The notes under the pieces are model-generated. The model did no database searches. It was not told the origin of the DNA and saw only the letters and a list, made by a program, of their open reading frames with translations. Both the position numbers and the translations under genes were made by a program. A DNA stretch of 64,000 bases from Dolichospermum sp. ST_sed8 (GTDB lineage: Bacteria > Cyanobacteriota > Cyanobacteriia > Cyanobacteriales > Nostocaceae). Positions within the stretch are counted from its first letter, which is position 1; each line of letters starts with the position of its first letter. This document shows positions 9,193 to 18,966 of the stretch, one piece after another. The DNA lies in NCBI GenBank assembly GCA_028658405.1, contig JAKOGY010000003.1, positions 1 to 64,000 on the forward strand, read 5' to 3'.

Positions 9193-10269
9193 CTACTTCG
9201 CATTCTGACTCTTAGAAGTGTAGTAAACCTTACTACCTGTATCGGGAACAAAATGACAACCGATAGCAGAATTCCATAAGGACTTCCAAACTGGTTCTTT
9301 TGATTCGTGGAAATATTCACCCATAATTGGTTTAATCGCTTCAGTCGCTTTCAACAAATTGTAATGAGGCATATTCAGGAAAATATGATGAGCAACATGA
9401 GTCCCGATATCATGGTGAATGTGGTTAAAAATTCCATAATTTCGGTCAACACTAGAAATTGCCCCTTTCAAAAATGTCCATTCTTCCCCACGATACCAAG
9501 GAATTCCGGGTTCAGTGTGGTGCAAGAAAGTCACCATATCCAACCAAATGATAAAGACAATGTATGGTCCAGCGTAGTATTTTAACAACGACATGAAACC
9601 AAATTGATAGGTGAATAAACCTAGCAAAGCTACCATACTAATCCAAAGTGTGGTGCTAGTGATAATGTCCCATTTTTCTGAAGGCTTAAACAGTGGGCTG
9701 CTGGGGGAAAAGTGAGAACCTTCTTTACCAGGAGAACGCTTGAATAAATATACTGGATAAGCCAATAAGAACAAATTAAAACGCCCTATTTTTTGCGACA
9801 AAGGCATTTCATCATATTCCGATTCAGAGACAGGATACCAGCTTTCATCATTCTCCAAGCTGCCTGTATTTTTATGGTGGGTTCTGTGGCTAATTCTCCA
9901 ACCATGATAAGGAACGAGAATGAAAGTATGGGTGATATGACCAACCAGATCATTTAACCATTTATGCTTAGAAAAAGATTGGTGTCCGCAGTCATGACCA
10001 ACTACAAACAAAGCCCAAAACATAGTTCCTTGCATTACCCAGAAAACTGGCCAAAAATACCAAGAATCTAGATAATTAGCCAGTGCATACAACGCAGCAA
10101 CAATGGCAACATCACGGAAGAAATAATAAAGTGATTTAGTTACACTAGGTTGAAAACATTCAGCGGGAATTGCAGCTTTTAAATCCTGAAGAGTAAACGG
10201 TAATTTCTCTTGACCTTCAGAAGATTCAGCACTAGAGTTTTGATTAAACTGGATTGTATCTAATTGCAC
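9193..10269 (-). CDS. desB: Acyl-lipid omega-3 (delta-15) fatty acid desaturase
   Basis: This 358-aa membrane di-iron desaturase introduces the omega-3 double bond into glycerolipid-bound C18 fatty acids. The three His boxes are HDCGH, HRTHH and HVAHH, separated by paired hydrophobic segments. The sequence LPFTLQDLKAAIPAECF near the N-terminus is typical of DesB. It is the last gene of a desC-desA-desB cluster on the same strand and ends in a clear terminator. The family is cold-induced in cyanobacteria; no such element is identified here. Confidence 0.92.
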   Translation of the reverse strand: MQLDTIQFNQNSSAESSEGQEKLPFTLQDLKAAIPAECFQPSVTKSLYYFFRDVAIVAALYALANYLDSWYFWPVFWVMQGTMFWALFVVGHDCGHQSFSKHKWLNDLVGHITHTFILVPYHGWRISHRTHHKNTGSLENDESWYPVSESEYDEMPLSQKIGRFNLFLLAYPVYLFKRSPGKEGSHFSPSSPLFKPSEKWDIITSTTLWISMVALLGLFTYQFGFMSLLKYYAGPYIVFIIWLDMVTFLHHTEPGIPWYRGEEWTFLKGAISSVDRNYGIFNHIHHDIGTHVAHHIFLNMPHYNLLKATEAIKPIMGEYFHESKEPVWKSLWNSAIGCHFVPDTGSKVYYTSKSQNAK

Positions 10270-10625
10270 TGGGTTGGTTGGTTAATTGTAAATTAAAAAT
10301 TATCGGTGAGGTAATATTTAGTTACCTCTGAAATTCAAACTGGAAAATATTGGCAATTTACCTAAACATTTTTAATTTTGGGTAATTGCCAAACTGAAAA
10401 AATTACAAAGGAAGGGAACAGGGAACAGATAAGAAACAAAAGTCGCTGAGTTTAAAGCTTAGTCAAAAAAAAGATGTTTTTTAAGATGCGTAGCCCGAAA
10501 AAAAACAGTGTAATTATTTCAATCTCATGTTTTTAAACATGAGTTTTTCCTGTTCCCTCTGAACTATGAAATTAGAAGTAAGTAATTAATAAATTTATAC
10601 TTCAAAATTCATCACTGATAGTTGA
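10270..10625. other. desA-desB spacer
   Basis: This 356-bp non-coding stretch holds the desB promoter and 5' leader. It contains a near-palindrome ctcatgtttttaaacatgag at 10524-10543, followed by a T-run on the plus strand. I see no small gene here. The spacer length suggests desB has its own promoter rather than depending on desA readthrough. Confidence 0.55.
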
Positions 10626-11684
10626 TTATTTCTCGGCACGATATCCGTCAAAAGTAATATAACCTATATCAGTTTTGTAAAGTTGACATTCATTAGTTAT
10701 TTTCTTCATCAAATCCCAAGAGAAGTTATATTCATCATGGAGATAAGGACTCCAGTTTTCTTTGATACTGCTATAAGCCAACCGTAAATTATAGGAAGGA
10801 ATAGCAGTTGAGATATGATGGGGAACATGAACATTAATATCGTGACAAAGAATTTCTACCCAACGCGGGTAATCACAATGAACTGTCCCAAATAACTGTG
10901 CTAAAGCTTCATTCCATTTATCAGCAGTTGAAAAAGGAACATCTGGAAGAGTGTGGTGAACAATAGTGAAGGTACTCATCCAAAAATGGTAAACCATCCA
11001 GGGAATAAACCAAAATTTGATAAAACCCCAAACACCAGTTGTGATCATCAGAGTTGGGAAAACAATAGCTGCAAATGCTACTACTACAGCTATAGACAGT
11101 TTGACACTATCATGATCTTTTTTCTGGAATTTCCGCAGATCAAAATGCACAGCCGCCCAATGTCCAATAGAACCTACCCACCAGAGACGTTTAGTCAGAA
11201 AAAACTCAAAGGAGGACTGACTATTGTTACCCCAACTTGCAAAAGTTTCTGTTCTAATAGGATGCCAAGCGTTATCTTCGTCTAGCTTGTTTGTATGTTT
11301 ATGGTGATGATTGTGTTTAATCCGCCAGCTATGAAAAGGGTAAATTAAGAACATCATGAAGAAATGTCCCACTAAATCATTTACCCAGCGACGTTTCGCA
11401 AAGGAACGGTGAGCGCAATCATGGCCAATGACAAAAAAACCTGTTAAAGCAGTTCCTGTAAAAATCCAAGCCAGGGGTAAAAGAAACCAAGGGGAAATAG
11501 CTATAAAATAATAGCCTAATGCAGCCATAGATAAACTGATAATTGCAGTTGTCCATGCTTTGCGGCTATTTTTCTGAAAACATTCCTTGGGAAGACTTTT
11601 GATAATATGTTTTAGTTTTATTTGGTCTTTACCAAGGTCTGTGGAGACCGCTTTTTCCTGACTTTTGATGATTGATGTAGTCAT
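10626..11684 (-). CDS. desA: Acyl-lipid omega-6 (delta-12) fatty acid desaturase
   Basis: This 352-aa membrane desaturase converts lipid-bound oleate to linoleate, using ferredoxin as electron donor in cyanobacteria. His boxes are HDCAH, HNHHH and HVPHH, the DesA pattern. The motif KHIIKSLPKECFQKNSRKAW near the N-terminus is characteristic. It lies between desC (upstream) and desB (downstream), with about 235 bp and 356 bp spacers. Confidence 0.92.
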   Translation of the reverse strand: MTTSIIKSQEKAVSTDLGKDQIKLKHIIKSLPKECFQKNSRKAWTTAIISLSMAALGYYFIAISPWFLLPLAWIFTGTALTGFFVIGHDCAHRSFAKRRWVNDLVGHFFMMFLIYPFHSWRIKHNHHHKHTNKLDEDNAWHPIRTETFASWGNNSQSSFEFFLTKRLWWVGSIGHWAAVHFDLRKFQKKDHDSVKLSIAVVVAFAAIVFPTLMITTGVWGFIKFWFIPWMVYHFWMSTFTIVHHTLPDVPFSTADKWNEALAQLFGTVHCDYPRWVEILCHDINVHVPHHISTAIPSYNLRLAYSSIKENWSPYLHDEYNFSWDLMKKITNECQLYKTDIGYITFDGYRAEK

Positions 11685-11855
11685 GAATACCTGAAAAACA
11701 ACAGACTGCTAGACAAGGTTACTAAAAAAAGTAACTTGACTTGCAAAGTTTTGTAACATTAATTTCTGAGATTATAGCAACCTAAGAACCACTTAGGATA
11801 GGTAATCAGCAATTAAATTTTTCTTTCTTCAAAATTGCTTTGGTTATAAACACAA

Positions 11856-11904
11856 AAAGTCAATAGTTTCCAGCCAAAAAATTGACTAGAAAACTATTGA
11901 CTTT
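11856..11904 (-). terminator. Hairpin terminator after desC
   Basis: Arms aaagtcaatagttt and aaactattgacttt form a 14-bp stem with a long loop, 16 bp after the desC stop. On the minus strand a T5 run follows. The arms could also act as an attenuator between desC and desA. Confidence 0.7.
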
Positions 11905-11919
11905 GATCATGAAATCTGT

Positions 11920-12735
11920 CTATGCCTTTTTCTCTGCTAGTTTAACGTTTGTAGCTAGACCTAGTAATTGTAATAACTGAATAGTCATCCAAGTCATATC
12001 AATTTCCCACCATTCCAAACCATGACGCGCAGAGTATTGAAACGCATGGTGGTTATTGTGCCAACCTTCACCAAAAACTAGGATAGCAACCCACCAACAA
12101 TTAGTTGACTGGTCACCAGAATCATAAGTGCGGTAACCAAACTTATGAGTAGCACTATTTACTAACCAAGTACAGTGATAAACCCAAATAATTCTTACGA
12201 AAATTCCCCAAACTACCGTTGGCCAGCCACCAAAGTAATATAGGACTAAGCCTAAGGCAATTTGTAAGAAAATGAAATTTTTCTGTAAAAACTGATAAAC
12301 TGGGTCATCAATAATGTCTTTAGTGAAGCGAGGAACTTGACTGTGAGCGGGAGCGAAATGAATCATCCAACCCATGTGACTCCACCAGAAACCTTGATTT
12401 GAATCATGGGGATCAGATTCGGTATCAGAATGTAGGTGGTGAATCCGATGTGTACCTACCCATTCAATTGGACCACCTTCACAAGATAGTGTCCCAAAAA
12501 TCACCAAGACATACTCTAGCCATTTTGGTGTTTGAAAACTCCGGTGAGTAACAAGACGGTGATATCCCAAAGTAATACCTAAACCTCCAGTCACCCAGTA
12601 GAGCAATAAAGCAACACCTATTGCTCTCCAGCTAAAATTGCTAGGAATCAAGGCAAATAGAGCACCGACGTGCAATGAAACGAAAAATAGGGTATTAACC
12701 CAGTTAATGGGAGGTTTAGAAGTAGCAATTGTCAT
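11920..12735 (-). CDS. desC: Acyl-lipid delta-9 fatty acid desaturase
   Basis: This 271-aa membrane desaturase makes the first (delta-9) double bond in lipid-bound stearate. It has the acyl-CoA/acyl-lipid delta-9 His pattern: HRLVTH (59-64), HRIHH (about 96-100) and HNNHH (about 226-230). The C-terminal WEIDMTWMTIQLLQLLGLA is typical of cyanobacterial DesC. It is first in the desC-desA-desB cluster and divergent from the methionine gamma-lyase-like gene, with 65 bp between the two starts. Confidence 0.92.
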   Translation of the reverse strand: MTIATSKPPINWVNTLFFVSLHVGALFALIPSNFSWRAIGVALLLYWVTGGLGITLGYHRLVTHRSFQTPKWLEYVLVIFGTLSCEGGPIEWVGTHRIHHLHSDTESDPHDSNQGFWWSHMGWMIHFAPAHSQVPRFTKDIIDDPVYQFLQKNFIFLQIALGLVLYYFGGWPTVVWGIFVRIIWVYHCTWLVNSATHKFGYRTYDSGDQSTNCWWVAILVFGEGWHNNHHAFQYSARHGLEWWEIDMTWMTIQLLQLLGLATNVKLAEKKA

Positions 12736-12800
12736 GCAGTAACCTGAATAGAAATTGTGCAGCTTAGTCTGCGCGATCCGAAAATCCGCATATCTATTTT

Positions 12801-14054
12801 ATGTTTTTGAATGAGGAAATGATGAACAGCTTTGAACAGTTGCGGGAAGCAGAACAGGCACTATTAGAAATTTTTTCTGGTATTGACGCTCAGGTCAAGC
12901 ATAATCTTAAACAAGTATTAGATGCCTTTCGTCATCATCGAGTAGGCGCACACCATTTTGCAGGAGTAAGTGGCTACGGACACGATGATTTAGGACGAGA
13001 AACTTTAGATCAAGTTTTTGCCCAGGTAATGGGTGCTGAAGCTGCTGTAGTGCGAGTGCAGTTTGTTTCGGGAACTCATGCGATCGCTTGTGCGTTGTAT
13101 GGTGTACTTCGTCCTGGAGATGAAATGTTAGCAGTGGCAGGTTCTCCCTACGATACTTTAGAAGAGGTAATTGGCTTAAGAGGGAAAGGCCAAGGTTCTC
13201 TTATTGATTTTGGCATAAAATACCGCCAATTGGAACTAACTTCCGAAGGAAAAATAGATTGGCAGACTTTAAACACTAGCATTACTGAAAACACAAAGTT
13301 AGTTTTAATTCAACGTTCCTGCGGATATTCATGGCGGCCAAGCCTCTCCATAGCCGATATCGAGAAAATTGTTTACATAGTTAAACAGCAAAATCCCCAC
13401 ACAGTCTGTTTTGTAGATAACTGTTATGGCGAATTCATAGAAACCCAAGAACCAACTCATGTTGGTGCTGACTTAATAGCCGGGTCATTGATTAAAAATC
13501 CTGGAGGAACAGTCGTGAGTGCCGGTGGTTATATTGCAGGTAAAGCAGACCTAGTAGAAGCTGCTGCTTGTCGCTTAACAGCCCCCGGTATAGGTAGCGA
13601 AGGAGGCGCAACCTTCGACCAAAACCGTCTATTATTCCAAGGATTATTTTTAGCCCCGCAAATGGTAGGGGAAGCTATGAAAGGAACATACCTGACAGGA
13701 TACGTATTTGACAAACTCGGATATCCAGTCAACCCGCCACCATTAGCGCCCAGAGGAGATGTGATTCAAGCGATTAAACTCGGTTCAGCTAAAAAACTGA
13801 TCGCCTTCTGCAAAGCCATTCAACAGTCTTCACCTATCGGATCTTATCTCGACCCCATACCAGATGATATGCCAGGCTATGAAAGCCAAGTAGTCATGGC
13901 TGGGGGAACATTTATTGAAGGCAGTACCTTGGAATTATCAGCCGATGGTCCACTAAGAGAGCCTTATATTGTCTATTGCCAAGGGGGGACTCATTGGACT
14001 CATGTATCTATTGCATTAGAAGCGGCTATTGATGCTGTGGTAAATATAGAATAA
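12801..14054 (+). CDS. Methionine gamma-lyase family PLP enzyme (aluminium-resistance-protein type)
   Basis: This 417-aa protein belongs to the Cys/Met metabolism PLP group often labelled aluminium resistance protein. Motifs: AVVRVQFVSGTHAIACALYGVLRPGD (cofactor phosphate region), CFVDNCYGEF (PLP-binding Asp) and LIAGSLIKNPGGTVVSAGGYIAG (Schiff-base Lys). The true start may be 12819 or 12822 (MMNSFEQLREAEQ), since an extra seven residues precede the usual N-terminus. The physiological substrate is uncertain. Confidence 0.85.
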   Translation: MFLNEEMMNSFEQLREAEQALLEIFSGIDAQVKHNLKQVLDAFRHHRVGAHHFAGVSGYGHDDLGRETLDQVFAQVMGAEAAVVRVQFVSGTHAIACALYGVLRPGDEMLAVAGSPYDTLEEVIGLRGKGQGSLIDFGIKYRQLELTSEGKIDWQTLNTSITENTKLVLIQRSCGYSWRPSLSIADIEKIVYIVKQQNPHTVCFVDNCYGEFIETQEPTHVGADLIAGSLIKNPGGTVVSAGGYIAGKADLVEAAACRLTAPGIGSEGGATFDQNRLLFQGLFLAPQMVGEAMKGTYLTGYVFDKLGYPVNPPPLAPRGDVIQAIKLGSAKKLIAFCKAIQQSSPIGSYLDPIPDDMPGYESQVVMAGGTFIEGSTLELSADGPLREPYIVYCQGGTHWTHVSIALEAAIDAVVNIE

Positions 14055-14154
14055 TGCTAACGCAAAGGCGCAAAGGTGAAAAAATGAGATAGCTAAGGAA
14101 GTTGTTGACGCTGCGGACAAGATTCATCCAGAGTTAGCGCGTCACGCTACCCTA

Positions 14155-14622
14155 TCAGACATTTTTAGCAGTCATTTTATCTAACAAAAGACTTACCTTT
14201 TTCGCTCTTTCTGGTTGACGCTGTTTTTGCAATAATTCCTTTGCTTGAACTAAATTACTTTTTGCTTCAGTTTCCTGTTGTTCCTGCATGAGAATATTTG
14301 CTAAACGTAAATAAGCATCAGGATTTTTAGGACTGCTATCAATTACTTCACAGAATAACGCTTTTGCTTCGGGAATTTGTCCCTTGTGATTTAAAATATC
14401 TCCTAACAGCAAGCGTACCATATCATTGGTAGAGTTGATAGCAATGACTTTTCTAAAAACTATTTCGGCATTTTCATAATCTTTGGCTTGATAAAAATTG
14501 ATGCCCTTCTGAAATAAATTCGAGGTAATCAATGTTTTGATACTCAAATAACCAAGGATAACAAGACCAGCAATGACTACAGAAATGGCGATAATATCAG
14601 ATGTGGGAAATGTTTCTAACAT
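14155..14622 (-). CDS. Membrane-anchored TPR protein
   Basis: This 155-aa protein has one N-terminal transmembrane helix (about 10-30, IAISVVIAGLVILGYLSI) and about three tetratricopeptide repeats (GINFYQAKDYENAEIVFRKV; LLLGDILNHKGQIPEAKALF; AYLRLANILMQEQQETEAKS). It begins 4 bp after the stop of the phytyltransferase gene on the same strand, so the two are probably co-transcribed. TPR proteins mediate protein contacts; a role in organising the tocopherol enzymes is possible but not shown. Confidence 0.78.
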   Translation of the reverse strand: MLETFPTSDIIAISVVIAGLVILGYLSIKTLITSNLFQKGINFYQAKDYENAEIVFRKVIAINSTNDMVRLLLGDILNHKGQIPEAKALFCEVIDSSPKNPDAYLRLANILMQEQQETEAKSNLVQAKELLQKQRQPERAKKVSLLLDKMTAKNV

Positions 14623-14626
14623 GAGT

Positions 14627-15568
14627 TTAAGCTAATAAACAGGAAATGGGGAAAATTAAATATTCAATGAAAAACAATTTCCAGATAAATTGATAGAAAT
14701 TAGTAATGGCTTTTTTGTCTTGTAAATCAACTCCAGCACCTTGCCACCACATCACAATTAAAGCTACTGTATGAGTGATTAATACAAAAATACTGTTAAC
14801 TTCAGCAAGATGTAATAATCCTACTAAAATCATGCCTGCATAACAAATTGTGATTACCCAAAGTGCGAGACTAAATACTTTTTGTTGTCCGAGTTGGAGC
14901 GTGAAAGTTGTGATATTGTAGGTTTTATCTCCTTCCATATCAGGAATATCTTTGAAAATAGCGATCGCAAATGTAAATACTAAGATAAACACCGTTAAAG
15001 CCCAGACTGCACCCGGTATTCCTTGGCTTCTTTGCAACACCCAACTAAAATGCAAAAACAAACCTAAATTAACAACTGTTCCCCGCACCGAAAAAATGCA
15101 CAAAGCTGCCCAAAAAGGAAACTGTTTTAACCGAATTGGTGGTAAAGAATAAGCCGTACCAATTGCTAAACTTATCCCTACCATTCCCATTAAAAATGGT
15201 CCAGTTAGCCATGCTAAAGCTAAAGCAACAATACCAGCAATAATAACAATTAATTGTCCTTGTCCTTTGGTAAATTCTCCTGACGCTAAAGGTAAATCAG
15301 GTTTATTGATTTTATCAATGTCAATATCTTCTAATTGATTCAAACCAACAATATAAATATTGCCACTTATGCAAGCAATCCATGTTGCTAAAATTTGACT
15401 AATATGCGAACTAGAAAATGGTGTAGAAGTGACACCAAGGGTAATTAAATATAAACCCAATACACTCAAACTTGTTCCCATGATTGTATGGGGACGGGAA
15501 AATTTCCAAAAAGCATAAAACCAATTTTTTGGAGAAATAGCCGGATTTTGTTGATAAAACTGATTCAT
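14627..15568 (-). CDS. Homogentisate phytyltransferase (tocopherol biosynthesis)
   Basis: This 313-aa UbiA-family prenyltransferase has about eight to nine membrane helices. It carries both Asp-rich motifs, NQLEDIDIDKINKPDLP and KDIPDMEGDKTYNITTF, which bind prenyl diphosphate through Mg2+. FSRPHTIMGTSLSVLGLYLI near the N-terminus matches the cyanobacterial phytyltransferase that joins homogentisate and phytyl diphosphate, the committed step of vitamin E synthesis. The gamma-tocopherol methyltransferase gene just upstream on the same strand supports this. Confidence 0.85.
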   Translation of the reverse strand: MNQFYQQNPAISPKNWFYAFWKFSRPHTIMGTSLSVLGLYLITLGVTSTPFSSSHISQILATWIACISGNIYIVGLNQLEDIDIDKINKPDLPLASGEFTKGQGQLIVIIAGIVALALAWLTGPFLMGMVGISLAIGTAYSLPPIRLKQFPFWAALCIFSVRGTVVNLGLFLHFSWVLQRSQGIPGAVWALTVFILVFTFAIAIFKDIPDMEGDKTYNITTFTLQLGQQKVFSLALWVITICYAGMILVGLLHLAEVNSIFVLITHTVALIVMWWQGAGVDLQDKKAITNFYQFIWKLFFIEYLIFPISCLLA

Positions 15569-15737
15569 TTTTTGTTGTTTTTTGTTATCTGCATCTAAAG
15601 AGGTTTGGATTTACAGGATATTGCAGGTAAGTAAAGTACAAATTTTAAATCAAAATGCAAACACTACTGATGCTTTTACTCCTGACTCGGTGACTCCTGA
15701 TTTCTGATTTCTGACTCGGTGACTCCTGAATTCTCCT

Positions 15738-16580
15738 CTATTTTGTCCCGCGTAATAATCCAAACCGAATTAATCCGCTTTCATAACCTCGACGCATTAA
15801 CCCTAAAGATAATGCCCCCTGAATTGTAGTCCAACCAGCCATTAATAAACCTATAAACGCTTGGGGTGTAAAAGCCGAATCAATTACTACATTCCAGAAA
15901 GGAGCAACAGCGGTGGACCAATCAGCCGTGCGAATATTATTTAATGGTAATTGCCAAGCGATCGCTTCATACTCTGCTAAAGAAATAACATAGGGTAAAC
16001 AATAAACTCGATAAATATCTTCTAACTGCTTTTGCTCATCCTGTGTCAGTGCTAACTTGTCCGTATTCCGATGACACCAAGTTACCATAATCAAAGTCCC
16101 ACCGGGTTTCAATACGCGATAGCACTCTTGCAAAAACTTAGTTTTATCTGGCATATGTTCACCACTTTCCAGTGACCACACCAAATCAAAAGAATTATCC
16201 TCAAAAGGCATTTCTTGAGCATTGGCAACCATGAATCTAGTTTTCTGACTCAAATTCATTGCCAAAGACCTTTCTGTGGCTCTAGCAGCTTGTACAGGAC
16301 TGAGTGTAATTCCTGTTGCATTTGCCCCAAACTTATCAGCTAAGTATAAAGAACTACCACCGATTCCACAACCCACATCCAGGATATTTTCAGCGCCCTT
16401 AACATCTGCCCACTTTAGCAGTTCTTCAATTAAATCAATTTGTGCTTGACGGCGTTCTTTTACCTGTTTTCCATCTGCACCATAATAACCGTGGTGCATA
16501 TGTTCCCCCCAAATTTGTTCCCACAAACCAGAAGAAGCATCGTAAAATTGCTGAATTTGTTTGTAAAGTATTTGACTCAT
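15738..16580 (-). CDS. Gamma-tocopherol methyltransferase
   Basis: This 280-aa SAM-dependent methyltransferase has the AdoMet motif ILDVGCGIGGSSLYLA and the family signature YDASSGLWEQIWGEHMHHGYYG-like N-terminus. The ORF extends 11 codons further upstream, but 16580 (MSQILYKQIQQFY) fits the cyanobacterial family length and is preferred. It methylates gamma- to alpha-tocopherol. MPBQ/MSBQ methyltransferase is the main alternative, but the N-terminal block argues for the gamma-TMT type. It is clustered with homogentisate phytyltransferase. Confidence 0.85.
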   Translation of the reverse strand: MSQILYKQIQQFYDASSGLWEQIWGEHMHHGYYGADGKQVKERRQAQIDLIEELLKWADVKGAENILDVGCGIGGSSLYLADKFGANATGITLSPVQAARATERSLAMNLSQKTRFMVANAQEMPFEDNSFDLVWSLESGEHMPDKTKFLQECYRVLKPGGTLIMVTWCHRNTDKLALTQDEQKQLEDIYRVYCLPYVISLAEYEAIAWQLPLNNIRTADWSTAVAPFWNVVIDSAFTPQAFIGLLMAGWTTIQGALSLGLMRRGYESGLIRFGLLRGTK

Positions 16581-16759
16581 GAATTTAGTGATAAAAAATG
16601 ACAGGAAATTCAAAAAAAACTTATTTCTAGGCTACCATCTATGTTTTTAATTAGATAGGGATATTTTTCTACCTGGGAATAACTCATTAATTCTACCTTG
16701 GGAAAATGTCAAAATAGCCTAATGCCTGAAAATTTATTCATTTTTGATGTTTAATTATT

Positions 16760-18115
16760 ATGACTGTTGCGCGGACAATTTGTTTGGGATTTGTCGTTGT
16801 CATTCTCTTAGGAGCCATTCTCTTGACAATGCCTTTCTCTACTGGTAATGGTAATTGGAATGACCCAATTGTTGCCCTATTTACTTCAACTTCAGCGGTT
16901 TGCGTTACAGGTTTAGCAGTGGTAGATACTGGCACTGAATTTTCCTTTTTAGGTCAGTTGTTTATTGCCCTATTAGCACAAATTGGCGGTTTAGGTTATA
17001 TGACAACTACCACATTTTTAATGTTGTTAATTGGTAGAAAATTTGATCTCAGACAAAAAGTAGCAATTCAACAAGCTTTAGACCGTCCAGGCATGAGTGG
17101 TAGTACGCAAATTATCCGTTCGATTATTGCGACTACCTTATTGTTTGAACTCACGGGAGTATTTTTATTAATGATAGTTTTTGTTCCCGAAAAAGGTTGG
17201 CAAGAAGGAACTTGGTTAGCAATTTTTCATAGTGTTAGTGCTTGGAATAATGCTGGATTTAGTTTATTCAAAGACAATTTAATGAGTTATCAATCTTCTC
17301 CTTTAGTTATTGTCACAATTGGCTGTTTAATCATCTTTGGTGGGATTGGTTATCAGGTAATTTTGGATATGTATTTGTGGTTACGAAATAGTTTTAGTTA
17401 TCAAAGTAATCGCATCATCAAAAAAACAAGTTGTTTAATATTTTCCCTAGATTTTAAAGTCGCTACTAGCACAACATTGATCTTGTTAGTAGTAGGAACA
17501 ATTGCCTTATTTCTGATAGAAATTAGAAACGATAGTACCTTGGGACAATTAAATTTATCTGATAAAATATTAGGAGCTTGGTTTCAGTCAGTCAGCACCA
17601 GAACTGCTGGTTTTAATAGTATTGACATTGGTAAAATGACTAATGCCGGGTTATTTATTATGATTGCTTTGATGTTTATTGGTGCAAGTCCTGGAGGGAC
17701 AGGAGGAGGAATCAAAACCACTACTTTACGAGTGCTTACCAGTTGTACAAATGCAATTTTGCAAGGTAAAGAAGAGGTACTATTATATAATCGCAAAATT
17801 GCCATCTCATTGATTTTAAAAGCTGTTGGTGTGGTATTTGGTTCACTAGCAACAGTGATTGTTGCCACGGTTTTAATTAGTCTTACAGACCCCAAATTGG
17901 CTTTTATTCAAATTCTCTTTGAAGTCGTATCAGCCTTTGGCACAGTAGGTCTTTCCACAGGGATTACAGCTAGTGTTTCCACCGCAGCAAAATTAATTTT
18001 AATTCTTATGATGTATATTGGCCGAGTTGGTGTTTTATTATTAATGTCATCCATATTAGGTGATCCTCGTCCTACCAGAATTCACTATCCCGAAGAAAAT
18101 CTATTGGTTGGATAA
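16760..18115 (+). CDS. ktrB: KtrB-type potassium transporter subunit (TrkH family)
   Basis: This 451-aa membrane protein has the four-fold M1-P-M2 repeat of the Trk/Ktr/HKT family. Pore loops with selectivity glycines are visible: FTSTSAVCVTGLAV, HSVSAWNNAGFSLF, QSVSTRTAGFNSID and EVVSAFGTVGLSTGI. The glycine-rich gate region SPGGTGGGIKTTT is also present. In cyanobacteria KtrB works with the RCK subunit KtrA in Na+-dependent K+ uptake. A KtrA-like gene follows 73 bp downstream. Confidence 0.9.
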   Translation: MTVARTICLGFVVVILLGAILLTMPFSTGNGNWNDPIVALFTSTSAVCVTGLAVVDTGTEFSFLGQLFIALLAQIGGLGYMTTTTFLMLLIGRKFDLRQKVAIQQALDRPGMSGSTQIIRSIIATTLLFELTGVFLLMIVFVPEKGWQEGTWLAIFHSVSAWNNAGFSLFKDNLMSYQSSPLVIVTIGCLIIFGGIGYQVILDMYLWLRNSFSYQSNRIIKKTSCLIFSLDFKVATSTTLILLVVGTIALFLIEIRNDSTLGQLNLSDKILGAWFQSVSTRTAGFNSIDIGKMTNAGLFIMIALMFIGASPGGTGGGIKTTTLRVLTSCTNAILQGKEEVLLYNRKIAISLILKAVGVVFGSLATVIVATVLISLTDPKLAFIQILFEVVSAFGTVGLSTGITASVSTAAKLILILMMYIGRVGVLLLMSSILGDPRPTRIHYPEENLLVG

Positions 18116-18187
18116 TCACTAATTACCAATTACCAATTACCAATTACCAATTACCAATTACCAATTACCAATTACCAATTACCAAAT
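18116..18187. repeat. Heptamer tandem repeat (STRR), ATTACCA type
   Basis: About ten copies of attacca fill almost the whole ktrB-ktrA spacer and run to 1 bp before the ktrA start codon. As a result ktrA has no visible Shine-Dalgarno sequence. Confidence 0.9.
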
Positions 18188-18188
18188 T

Positions 18189-18884
18189 ATGAACCTTTCA
18201 TCATTAAAATTTCTTCGCAGTTTACGTAAAGATAACCACCAATTTGCTGTAATTGGGTTGGGTCGTTTTGGTCGTTCTGTATGTTCAACACTGCATAATT
18301 TAGGTTATCAAGTGTTAGCTACAGATATTGACGAAAAACGGGTTTCAGAAGCCTTAAATGAAGAAATAGTTGGTCATGCTTTACAACTTGATTCAACCGA
18401 ACCAGCAGCACTTAAAGAAGCCGGAATTTTTGAATTTGATACCGTAATTATAGCTATTGGTAATTACGTTCAGGAAAGTATTATTACTACCTTAAATGTG
18501 AAAGAAGGTGGTGTACCTCACGTAGTTGCAAAAGCTTCTAGTGAAGTTCACCGTAAATTATTAAACCGAGTAGGAGCAGATCATGTAGTATTTCCTGAAT
18601 ATGAAGCTGGTTGTGCTTTAGCACGCACACTGACTAAACCAGGAATTTTAGAAAGATTTGATCTTGACCCAGATAACAGTATTGTTGAGTTAATTGTCCC
18701 TGATGAATTTAATGGAAAAACCATTGCTGAACTCCAACTTCGTAACCGCTATGGTTTAAATATGTTGGCTGTAAGTCATGATGGTAAATTTATCATTAAT
18801 CCCGAACCAACTAAACGTTTAGAAAAAGGTTCTGCAATGGTAGTAATTGGTTGCAATAAAGATATTAATCGTTTACCAATTTGA
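18189..18884 (+). CDS. ktrA: KtrA-type RCK regulatory subunit of potassium uptake (TrkA family)
   Basis: This 231-aa cytosolic protein has an RCK_N Rossmann domain (FAVIGLGRFGRSVCSTL, nucleotide-binding GxGxxG; later ATDIDEKRV) and an RCK_C domain (about 150-230, IVELIVPDEFNGKTIAEL). Octameric KtrA rings gate KtrB in response to ATP/ADP and c-di-AMP or similar ligands in known systems. It is downstream of ktrB on the same strand, separated only by a heptamer repeat. Confidence 0.88.
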   Translation: MNLSSLKFLRSLRKDNHQFAVIGLGRFGRSVCSTLHNLGYQVLATDIDEKRVSEALNEEIVGHALQLDSTEPAALKEAGIFEFDTVIIAIGNYVQESIITTLNVKEGGVPHVVAKASSEVHRKLLNRVGADHVVFPEYEAGCALARTLTKPGILERFDLDPDNSIVELIVPDEFNGKTIAELQLRNRYGLNMLAVSHDGKFIINPEPTKRLEKGSAMVVIGCNKDINRLPI

Positions 18885-18888
18885 GGGA

Positions 18889-18966
18889 ATGGGGAACAGG
18901 GAACAGGGAACAGGGAATAGGGAATAGGGAATAGGGAATAGGGAATAGGGAATAGGGAATAGGGAA
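18889..18966. repeat. Heptamer tandem repeat (STRR), GGGAATA/GGGAACA type
   Basis: About eleven 7-bp units, first gggaaca then gggaata, start right after the ktrA stop codon. Confidence 0.85.

Noticed and set aside
10524-10543. Palindrome ctcatgtttttaaacatgag as terminator of desA
   Set aside because: The T-run follows on the plus strand, whereas desA is on the minus strand; it lies about 80 bp after the stop and lacks a U-tail in the right direction.
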